Assembly (NCBI RefSeq): GCF_910592395.1
Contig: NC_088319.1
Location: forward strand, 16,060,001 to 16,120,000
Length of the DNA stretch: 60,000 nt
Source: Lineus longissimus
Taxonomy: Eukaryota > Nemertea > Pilidiophora > Heteronemertea > Lineidae
Direction: 5' to 3'
Shown: piece after piece, positions 1-9,611 of the stretch
How positions within the stretch are numbered: position 1 is the first letter of the stretch
Layout: each line of letters begins with the position of its first letter
Translations under genes and position numbers: made by a program
Notes under the pieces: model-generated
The model's input: only the letters and a program-made list of their open reading frames with translations
Database searches by the model: none
Told to the model about the DNA's origin: nothing

Positions 1-3000
1 CACCCAGACTGGCACATCGATGGCGTTTGCCAAAGCAGACACCGTTATATCCTCTGACTCCATGTCATCAAACGTTAGGACAAAATCGGTGTCGATTTTT
101 CCTGGAATGGTTGGCTGCCAGACAATCTCGAGCCTAACTGACGCAAATGGCTCAATCCAGCCGGACGCAATGGCACCAACTTTCATACCATCGAGAGAGG
201 AGAGGTCTTCGATGTCGTCGACTGAATCTAACATCGAGGAGGTCACTGAAAATTAGAATAAACAGGTAATATATCAGAAGGAGTCATTCTATCACAAGAC
301 GAAATGGCCCTTGCTGTCAACCCACAACCTCGATCCTCAGAGGATACATTAGCTGACGTTAATATTATGAAGCACCAATGTTATATGATGTTAAAGCACT
401 CCTCTGACAACCCAATGGTCAGGATTTATTTTGCACAGGTTTGTGATTTGGAATGATAAATTTTTGACTTACGCCCATCCTCTCTCTGTTCCAAATCAAC
501 AGGCGGCAATTCATCCCCTTCAGTGGTAACATCCTCCCCAGCTGGGGCCAACTCCTCATCCACCCCTTTTTCCTCCACAGCCTCCGCATCCTGCACATCT
601 CCTCCCTCCTTCACAATTTGTTTCTCATCAACGGGTTTTGCGTCAGCAGCCTTTTTGGATGTTGGGTCTTCCGATTCTGGGCTTCCTGGCTTGTCAATGT
701 CAGAGGCTGTCTGGCGTCCACCGAGGGATGTCTCAGGTGTTGTGACAGTCCGCTGTTTAAGACCTTCAGAAATCAACGGGTGAAAATTGATTATTTTTCC
801 CATAGGCAGTTCAGATAGAATGATAAAGAACATTCTGAAATATCGAAGGGCAGTTTTGGTCAAAAGCGCTCACTTCAGGTTCTTTGTCATCTTCAAATCT
901 TGGTAATACAGGTGAATCAAAGTGTCCTGCAAGCACCAGGTATCTAAAGTCCCCACATAACTGGACCCCTAATCAAAACTTACCAGAAACTTTGTAGAAT
1001 TCAAACTTGGTCCCAAGAGCCCCATTGTTGGTGAGTGTGAAATGCCTCCTAAGTGTCTCTCCGATGACTGATGTGCCAAATTCTACGGTATTTGTGTCAA
1101 CGGTTAACTGAAATGGGAAATGAGATTATTGTGCAATGAAAATGTGTAGGCCTACAGATGTCAATGGCACCTCACAAAAAGCTACCAGAGTCAACTTTTC
1201 AACAAAATGTCAAGATTTGTTGTGTGACCTGGACATCGGACGTTGACTCTAACTTTTGAAATCGGTACACACGATTCTGACTTTGGAATTCATTACGCTT
1301 TCATTCAATTCCAAACATCCATTTTTAAGCGTACATGCAGTTGAACAAGTCTGCAGATCGCATGCAGACAATAACTTTAACAAAAGATAACCAAACGTAA
1401 ATACACATACATCACATTTCTTTGTAGTGCACTTGAGAGGGACAGAGAAGACACCAGTCTGTGCCATGAAGTTAACCTGACCGACCAGGTCTTCGTTGAT
1501 CATGGGTTTAAAGGTCACCAGCATCTCGCAGGTGAGGCCGGCGGACATCTGACCAGGGGGGTCGAAGCTGAAAAGAACGGAAGTATCTGTAAGTGGAGGT
1601 TTAGGGGCGAGTATGGGTCCAAGTTAAAAAACCCACAGCAGAACAATCTTTAAAATGGTAGACATTATACCTTTTGTCTGTGTCACAGTGTCATGACAAA
1701 CAAACTCTTTCGTGCGTTTATTCTCCTGACTTACTGAATATCAATGAAGTCCTTGAGATGCTCCGTGATTCCGATCAGCTTCAGGTAATTCACGCTGTAC
1801 GACACGTTGGTCAGGATCACTTTCTTCTTGTAGCATTTACCAACTTCAAAATCCTGGAAAGGAAAAACGTGGAAAATGATGAGCAATTTTCACAACTACT
1901 GAACTTCTTCCTGGTTCAGAGAGTCATGACACAAAATGCGGGCTCCAATGACTTTACAATGTGCATTAGAGTGTGTCACCACAGGTATTTGAACAGTAGC
2001 CAAAGAAATTGTTGCAAAAAAAGTTTGTGGAGTAACACTCACCTTGAAATGAACAACATCAGGCTTGCTGTAGAAGGCAACTCCTTTAAACTCCTTCCCA
2101 ACCACAACCTGCTTCTTGACGATTCCTGCACGATGTTTCTCCAAAACGCTCTGGAGAATTTCCTGTTCCATTTTGGAAGCCCCAGGAACTTTTGGCCCGG
2201 CGTCGACATCCTTAGGTACCTTGTAAGGTTTATGCTGATTCCACAAGCCTTCAAATTCAGGCTTTGCTAAATCTAACGCGCCTTCTGTTTCTGAATCAGA
2301 TGCTGGCAGATCGTTCCTTGTCAAACTTCCTGCAGGGACAAACTTCGCATCATCATCACTAGAATCTGCGCCAATGATAACTGGAATAGGCTCCTCTTTA
2401 TCACCAGTAGCTAAGCTGGCACAGACCGATTCCATCTTCTCAGCATCAGTTTCTTCGGTACACTGCAAAGTTGACAATCTCGCTTCTTCAAAAATCTGCA
2501 ACTTGGGCCGAGGATGTGGAGGGACTATCTTGGCATTTTCTCTCTTTGGGTCATTCCACAGAAGCGGTTGCTGCTTTTTTCGCTTTTTCATCCGCTTTTC
2601 TTCAATCAGAATACGGTTGACAATCTCAACCTCATTCTGACGCTGCTTGGCTAGGTGGGCCCTGAAGAATGAATAGCTTCGTTCTAAACTCGATCGCGAA
2701 ATAAATACCAAGTGTTTGAAATACTTTCATGATGAAGACTTTTCACCTCGACTTAATTAAAACTGTTGCTTTTGAAAATATCCTATTAGGAGAACTTACT
2801 CTTTTTCCTTCTCAAATTTCTCCAGTCGTTTCTGGATGATGAGGACTTCGTCAGGGTTACCCCCGTCTGCCATGATCGCCTGCCTCTGTAGCTCCTCCTG
2901 GTTATCTTCTTCACGTGCCATGGCACGGTCACGCGCTTGAATAGCTCGCAAATTTTCCTGAAAAAGTTTATCAACTCGGTTAGGCAAGTGCTCAAATAAA

Positions 3001-4549
3001 CGGTTGGATTTCACCACCACTTTAGTAACAAAGGTGTCTGTCTTGAATTTCTGGCTCAGCTATCAATGCTACCATCTCACTTTTGAAGACCCAATCTTAC
3101 AAACTCGTCACATCTGTCGTCAACGTGCCAACTGGGAAGAAATGAAACATACCCGATTTGAAGTGATGTCCCCTTTTAGCTTCAGGAGAGTATCAATTCG
3201 CTTGTCTGTTTCAACTCCAGCCCGCTTCGACTCAAGGGTTGCCTCCGTCTTCAAACGATCCATCGTTTTCTTATAAAATTTATTGGCTTTTTCTCGGCTT
3301 CTCTTTGCTTCATTTTTCTCATGGCGTCTGCGTTCTTGCAGGGCTTTCTTGGCCTGGATGACCTCATTGTCGTAAGACTGCTGCTCTTTTTTCGCGAGGT
3401 CAGAGTGGCGCTTTTCTTTTTGTAACCTCTGAGCAGCGATTTCTGATCTCTCTCGTCCATAGCTCTGCTCTTTCTTCTGCAGCTCATCCTCAGCTAAGAG
3501 GTACTTGCCTTGTTTCACCTGGGCTTGGGCCAACTCATACCTGGGGAGAACGTAATCAAAAAATCATGCACTGGAGGAACATATGCCACATACATGTATG
3601 CCTATGACAATTTTGGCAAATTGTAAACTCCGTAGTGATCTTTATAAAGCCCTTTCACAAAAAAATTGAGCAAAAACTAATTTTCATACGCAACATAGAC
3701 TTTCATAGAATTTCATTATTGGACCCATTCAATTTGACTTCAATGAATACAACTTTTTGGGTTGACTCTCAGAAAAATTGTCATCAGTACATACTCAGCC
3801 TTTTCGAGCCTTCCTCTAATCAGGGCCTGCAGTTCCCCTTCAGCCTGTAGCTCCTCACAAACTCTCTCATGCTGTGCACGAAGCCGATGGATGGCAGACG
3901 TATTCGACTGTGCTCCGTTCCTCTCAATCTGCGTATAAACGTCATCACGTTCATTTTCCAAATCTTCAACCCTGCCATCACATTCCCTTAACTCATCTCT
4001 CATTTGTTCCACAACGTATAATTTCTTCTGCACAATTTCAGCCAGTTGGTCTAAGTATCTTCTCATGTAGATCATATTGACTCTGTCTTTGTGAGTTGTC
4101 CTTGACTCCAAGGGTGGGGTGGGAATAAGTTCCTCTGTTCTGTAATGCAAGTATAATAATCATTAGGAAAGTGTAATAATCATTAAGGAAAGCTTGATTT
4201 CAAAAATTTATCAATATAAATTTAGGAATACCTCTTGTTTCAAATTCCAAGTATAATTTCCGGGCACGCAATGCAAAAATTAAATAATCGAATTCGAAGA
4301 TAACTTAGATTAATGCACCGTGTAAGGATCATTTCAAAAGACTCACCGAGTGGCGAATGACTCATCCCCTGACGACTGCGGTGGGTCACTCTCATATTCC
4401 AAACGTTCTTCCGTTGACTCATAGTACGGCTTGGTATCATATGCATCATCACTGGCATCATCATCTTCATCAACGTTGTCATCATCACCATCAATGGAGG
4501 CATTAACATAGTCCTCTCTATCTCGTTTGATACTCTCTGCAGTATCCAT
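1..4549 (-). CDS. CFAP74: CFAP74, cilia- and flagella-associated protein 74 (5' part, 11 exons, truncated by window edge)
   Basis: Axonemal protein of the central apparatus (C1d projection in the family). Coding exons, 5' to 3': 4549-4347, 4139-3795, 3540-3153, 2957-2800, 2661-2043, 1853-1735, 1567-1411, 1107-984, 926-874, 752-473 and 245-1. Every junction has GT-AG ends and matching phase, giving 2691 nt or 897 codons without a stop. The start MDTAES is the first ATG in its frame behind an acceptor at 4605. Residues 1-67 are very acidic; about 68-380 are a charged coiled coil (MIYMRRYLDQLAEIV onward). About 572-705 holds two ASH/PapD-like beta modules, with the second around TVEFGTSVIGETLRRHFTLT. 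An acidic low-complexity linker follows (about 723-815), then a third ASH-like segment containing EPFASVRLEIVWQP. Acceptor 753 for exon 752-473 was chosen by phase; another cannot be excluded. The remaining C-terminal part lies left of position 1. Identification is by remembered family architecture, not a search. Confidence 0.88.
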
Positions 4550-4604
4550 CTTGGTCTTGGACTGGTTGGTAGATGTCAAATCACAAAATTTTATAATATT
4601 CAAC
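4550..4604 (-). other. 5' UTR part of CFAP74 second exon
   Basis: On the minus strand a run of T followed by AG (ct at 4605-4606 of the plus strand) makes a good 3' splice acceptor just upstream of the CFAP74 start codon. The 55 bases between that acceptor and the ATG would be 5' UTR. A non-coding first exon must therefore lie further upstream, probably near the promoter motifs at 5418-5443. I could not fix its donor site. Confidence 0.45.
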
Positions 4605-4606
4605 CT

Positions 4607-5814
4607 AAAAAAACATTGTTTAAAAAAAAAATTTGGTTGGTAGGTAAAAATTTCATTAGTCAGTTATGCACGATGCCGATTGATGATATGGTAGCTAAGC
4701 TATAGATTGATGCACCTGATTGGGAACTACGTTTACAAAGACGTCGCGTTACAGCACAGGACCGTGAAGTTTAAAAGTCAAAATAATTGTTTACGAATTT
4801 GAGCTCGCAGGAGGAAAGAAAAGGGAGCGACTGCAGAATACCCGGGACACTGTGACTCTGTGCTAAATGAGATAGCAATGTGTACAATAATGTACAGAGG
4901 GACAGAGTGTACATAATGTACAGAGCTACTACTGTCCCGGCTATTCTGTAGTTACTAGTTAGGCCAAGAAAAGTACTGTGCGTTACAGTGATGTATTGTT
5001 GTAAAAATGCATGGTGACGTGACGATGGCCAACACTACGTTATGTAAACGCTGTTCCCAATCAAGTACATGAATCTGTAGTACACGTCAGCAGGCCTATT
5101 GTTATAATTTCGACCTCAACCATTGAACCAACCTCTCATTGACACTGTCGACTGTCATGACATGACTGTTAGTGTTACTGTAGTGTAGGCCTAAGCTGAG
5201 CCGAGGCTATGCATGATGATGAGCCCGAGTGTGTGAAAACGAGGAGTTTTCGAAGACATGGTGCATTAAATCTGATATGTTTAAGGTGTATTTACGATGG
5301 CCTAATGTAAATTCATTATTTTATGTCCTTACAACGTTCAACTTCGGATTTCTAACCAAAAAAACACAAGTTTTATAGCGAAAATATTTTCATAATTTGT
5401 TTGTGTACATCCGCCATGTTGCTAGCAACGCGATCTCGCGAGATGCGAGAAGTACCTGTTCCATTCTCCAAGCGTCGTCAATTGTAATCATCGTGGTCGA
5501 GCCTCAATCGACCTTCTGTCTCTGGACTATTGTGAGAAATTCAGCGGGTGCATGTAAAATTTGACAGACGGACCGAAGACCGGGAGATTGACCTGTTTCT
5601 ATCTTGGTATGGGACCTTGAGCAAGACACTTATACCTATTTTTGAATACGCACACAAGTGATGTAACCTTGGGCAATGATATATTCTGTACATGGGAGCA
5701 TTAGCATTGCTTTTAACAGGCCCGACGGACCAGGTTCGCATGCCGACTTATCGGCGGTGAATATCAGTCCCAAAGTCTCCTCGATCCTTTCAACTTTATT
5801 TGTGCTAATAAGCG
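4607..5814. other. Non-coding stretch holding the CFAP74 first intron and promoter
   Basis: Apart from the motif cluster near 5430 I see no coding exon here. A non-coding first exon of CFAP74 is expected somewhere between about 4700 and 5510 but no donor stands out; CAG followed by GTACTT on the minus strand near 5455 is one candidate. Confidence 0.4.
5418..5443. promoter_or_regulatory. Promoter-like cluster: palindromic RFX X-box plus BANP-type TCTCGCGAGA
   Basis: GTTGCTAGCAAC at 5418-5429 is a perfect 12-base palindrome built of two RFX half-sites (GTTGC/GCAAC). Five bases later TCTCGCGAGA at 5434-5443 is the exact CpG-containing palindrome bound by BANP at CpG-rich promoters. CCGCCATGTT at 5411-5420, overlapping the X-box, resembles a YY1 site. 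The cluster lies 0.87 kb upstream of the CFAP74 start codon and downstream of the preceding minus-strand gene. X-boxes are the standard control element of ciliary genes in animals, so assignment to CFAP74 is a reasoned inference. The half-site spacing (none between six-base halves) is tighter than the commonest X-box form. Confidence 0.6.
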
Positions 5815-5913
5815 TCCTGAGGAAATCGGGGGTTAATGTTCACTTCTCCGGTCCTGTACACAGGTGCACTGTGGGGCCGGAGAAGCAAACATTAACCCCT
5901 GATTTCCTCCGGA
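5815..5913. repeat. Imperfect inverted repeat (37-base arms, 25-base loop)
   Basis: Arms 5815-5851 and 5877-5913 are reverse complements with about four mismatches. The loop itself contains a small palindrome (CCTGTACACAGG). It lies between the 3' end of the PAN-domain gene and the CFAP74 promoter and could be a short fold-back transposon. No target-site duplication was recognised. Confidence 0.7.
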
Positions 5914-6174
5914 TGGCTAAGGTGGCACTACACAGTGCGGAGGACGGTGTCAAGGGCAGCGTCAAATAGGCCCCGGGGTAGTCTTTCACTTTCAGTTCCT
6001 GCTGAGGCCTAATCATACATCACAGGCACCTTAACAACTACATTTCTCGGGGGTGGGGCGGGGGGGGGACAAAACGGACCCGTCCCCACTGTGTATTGCC
6101 ACCTAATTAGCGAAAATGAATCACAAAACTCGGATCTTACAACTCTCTTTTGTTTGTTATTGTCAATGGCCATC

Positions 6175-7765
6175 CTAGTCTATAGATTTAAACAATTTAT
6201 AGCGTTGAAATTTTCTTTTCCGCCAGTTCTTTCCAATTTCTTGTGTAGAAATCGGCCAAATCAGATTACCATTGCCCTGCACCATGAGGGGCATTTCCTG
6301 TAGGTATCTTCGTTTTTCATATTGAACGCAACAGTCAAGGGGAACCTTTTCAAAAGCTGTGAAATGGTTTTTCAAAACATTTAATGGAAACACTAAAATC
6401 TTGATCATGTTTACTGCAATCAAAAACTTCTTTTTGTCGTAGATGAACATAAGTAAGCAAGATTCTTTAAGATTCATATCAAAAACAAGCTTATTTGCTC
6501 CTTTTGGACTGCGAAATGAACTCACTGGGTGGTCATAGTTCAATTTTGGATAAAGATGACGAAGAGTAAAGATTGGATACCCGGCCTTAAATCCTAAGCA
6601 TATGACATTGCCACCTTCAGCGAATAAAATCATTTGCTTCCCATGCCAAGTTAGCACAGCGGAAAGAGTCCCCTCTCCGTTCTGCCATGTTATGTTGAAT
6701 ACTGTGGAAACGAATTTTCCCGACCTCATATCTTCACACTCAATTAATATCATTTGTTTAAACATAGATGGTTTATGATGCTGCATGTATATTTTAGAGC
6801 ATGGGTGATTATCAGGAATGACAATGTTATCCGTCTGACCAGTGACCACGTCGAACAATATGTATAAACTGTGTTCAGAACCCGGTGGTTTTGGGCTCCA
6901 AAACACTGCTTTCATCCCAAACAACGCTCTTAAGAAGAACGAATAGCCTACGAGTTCAGTTGTTGTGTTATGATACAGCTTGTAGCCACGATCACTGAGT
7001 TGGTAGATAAGGAACTTCCTTATTATCCACGTGGAACTTTCCAAAGCATACCATACGAATACTATCGAATCAGAGTAATGGTCATGGACATACACCATGT
7101 CTTGAGCCACAGTTCTATCTTGTAGCAATACGGCAGAAATCGGTGGCTTGAAAAACTTTGTTCCAAGGTATTTGTACTTTACTCCAAAAGCCTAAAATAT
7201 GGAATGTGTTGCCGACTTTCTGGTTGAATGACTTCATGCGGAATAAGGCACACCAGCACATTTAATCAACCTTGTGGATTTATGACATTCAAGTGCCCTC
7301 CTCGGCTAACTCAGATTACGAAAAAGGTACTTGAAAGAAAACTTCTTCAAAGAATGTGCAACAAATGATGGGAATACATGAAGAACCGCGTGCCAGTGTG
7401 CCTTGGAATTAAAAAATCGGTGTGACGATTTCAATACGTTTTATAGTGACATTTCCTCGGCAACATCGTGAACCATCCACCCAAATATTTACCTTTATTT
7501 GAAACATACAGTATCCTTTCCGGAACAATACCTTCTCCTTCTCCCGCGCGCCCTTCCTCTTACTCAGTTGACAAATCGCCCGAGCCACATCACCACGCAT
7601 TAGAAGGTTGAATGTGGTGCAGTTCACAAGACACACACATGCCAATGCACACTCACACAGCGATCTCTGTTGATGGTATTCGGAGCTGGGCTGAATTATT
7701 GCTCTGTCATCGATAACTCTCTCATACATTTTATAATGCATGGCTTCACGTATCAATATCTTATC
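6175..7765 (-). CDS. PAN/Apple-domain-like protein of unknown function (two 3' exons)
   Basis: The last exon 7191-6175 is open for 338 codons and ends in TAG. Its upstream limit is a good acceptor (pyrimidine-rich, ending TTTTAG at 7192). The preceding exon, 7493 up to about 7765, ends in an AAG/GTAAAT donor; both junction ends are phase 0, joining FQIK to AFGVKYKYLG. That exon carries the pattern CECALACVCLVNCTTFNLL followed by a later CQL, the cysteine rhythm of PAN/Apple modules that bind protein or sugar outside the cell. The 339-residue C-terminal part is mixed beta-like sequence with no membrane segment and no domain I recognise. The 5' acceptor of the upstream exon (7765 or 7767) is uncertain. 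A first exon with a signal peptide is needed; the frame at 9245-9487 is a candidate. Confidence 0.55.
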
Positions 7766-9241
7766 CTCTTAATCACTCAGTGTTTTCGACAGATACCAAT
7801 ATGCACAGTTGCACAATGATAGGTGTTGGTAGTCCCCATAAAGTTGGACTTAGCAAACGTCTTCAATCTGATGACGCGTCTCATTCCTCGTCAACATCAT
7901 CTTTTCTCTTACTTACTTTAAGTTGGTCACGAAAACAATATTCGATCACTTGACCAAAGTGACTGGTACGGTATTCCGCAAAAACAGTAATTTATTCAGG
8001 AGAACCGAATTCCATCCATATAACGGATGGTATTCCATCCAGATAACGGATGACTTCCCGAACAGAAAACGAATAGAATTCTAAACAAAAGCGAGTGGAT
8101 CCGAACAGTATTCAGCGTTTAAAAGACGCGTGCAAATTTGTTGTTCCTTTGATTTATCTGTAGTTATCAGCTGATGACTTGATATTGCCATGATGAATAG
8201 GTGCTTGACCCAACTCGAGAAATAAGTGTTGATGACCTGACAACACAGTCAACGTTCTACCGTGTTAGCAATTATCAACGCCGATTTATGAGCTGTAGTC
8301 AGATCAGAGTAGCAGAACGTTAAATAAACATCAGTTGTTTCTCAGATAAAATTTTCGACAGTGGGCCCACAATCATAATCATCGTCTTTCCAAGCATAAG
8401 CGTTTTACCAAGCACTGAAATCCATGGTCGGTTTTGCTAACAGGCTGTATGGGACTCTTCGAAACAAAACGGAAAGTTTACGCCGGGATCGTCGTGTAGT
8501 TTCGTACGATTTTATTATCAGCAGCTTGCTTTGTAGTGGCCATTTTATGAGGTACATGTATATGTAAGTATCTATCGGGTTATTGACCAATACGCATACC
8601 TTACCTTACAGCATTTTGGACATAACACCTCCTTTTTTACTATATACATGTATACTAATTCTTAGTACTCTTTTGACAATCATCAGGGGAGAAATCTCTT
8701 CCGTGAATAAAGAAATGAAATGATGGCTTTAGGGTAACACCATGTTTCGCATCTCTTATTGTGCTTTGGGGATTATGAATCGACCATCAAATGTTTTAGA
8801 ATGTGAAGTGGTGTGAAATACTGCTGAGACTGAACAATTAGCATTGTACAACTTCTACCACTACAAATCCTATGGTAAGCATTTGAACATAGTCCGCCTC
8901 TGACACGAAAGTCATCACCAAATCACATGATGATATGTCTAACTGCTGTTTTAGTAGAAGGAAGTCCGCTGACGCCGGGCCATAGTCCGGTAAGTGAACC
9001 CACGATCCTTGGTTTGAGAGTCAACGCGAAAACCATGGCAGTACACCAACGCTCCTGATCACCCGAACAATAACCAACTCAAGTGCCTGGGCGTTTCGAC
9101 ATCACTAAAGATATTGATCTACTTCAGACAATTGAAAGAAAAATTGATCAGCAATTTTTATGATATTGGAACTATTGGAAATTAGATGCTACATTACGTG
9201 GCTGAAAAGAGTTGGAACGTAGTACATACAAATACTCTCTT
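7766..9241. other. Probable intron or spacer of the PAN-like gene
   Basis: No convincing coding exon is seen on either strand. Near 8985-9060 there is a tRNA-like segment on the minus strand (listed separately). The rest is AT-rich, with two TACATGTA sites close together (8553 and 8645). Confidence 0.4.
8985..9060 (-). repeat. Degenerate tRNA-derived SINE fragment
   Basis: Read on the minus strand, the segment has a tRNA-Leu/Ser-like order: an anticodon-arm-like GTTGACTCTCAAACC, then AAGGATCGTGGGTTCAC resembling a T arm and B box. The B box is imperfect and the acceptor stem is not formed, so this is a decayed SINE head rather than a working tRNA gene. Confidence 0.35.
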
Positions 9242-9487
9242 TTACACTGTACACTCAAACTTCTCTAAGTAAACCCCGCCTCCCGACGAACCACTATTAA
9301 TAAGTGAACATTCGTTGAACGATCCAGTGTAGAAGTTTGAAATGTTAGCATAGAATGTCCTGGGAAAACTGAGTAATCTATTAATCTCTAAGCCATTGAC
9401 GGTCATGACCACATTATCAATAAAGATGAGAGCCGAAATATGCGTGAACCATGCAATGGTAGCCAGCTGAGCTAGCTGACTATGCAT
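9242..9487 (-). CDS. Possible signal-peptide first exon of the PAN-like gene, or small ORF
   Basis: The frame opens at an ATG (9487) with MHSQLAQLATIAWFTHISAL, a hydrophobic start that could be a signal peptide, and continues for 81 codons to a TAA. Two N-x-S/T patterns and two cysteines follow, as in extracellular proteins. If it is the first exon of the PAN-like gene, it must use a donor before the stop; ACA followed by GTGTAA at about 9245 is possible but weak. It starts 124 bases from the divergent transporter start codon, so the two could share a promoter. It could equally be a chance frame. Confidence 0.3.
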   Translation of the reverse strand: MHSQLAQLATIAWFTHISALIFIDNVVMTVNGLEINRLLSFPRTFYANISNFYTGSFNECSLINSGSSGGGVYLEKFECTV

Positions 9488-9611
9488 CGCGTACACGGAA
9501 CTTTATTGACTATTTGCACCATGAACACATCAAGTTCATTTCTAGCGCTGCAAATGTACTAGTTTCGAGGATATCTTGTATGAGTCTGTAACGTGCATGC
9601 AGACTGGCAAG

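Noticed and set aside
523-783. Plus-strand frames in the first kilobase
   Set aside because: Shadows of the acidic CFAP74 linker exon, Ser/Pro-rich only because they are its complement.
1674-2270. 198-codon plus-strand open frame
   Set aside because: It is antisense to two well-supported CFAP74 exons and their intron; splice phases support the minus strand.
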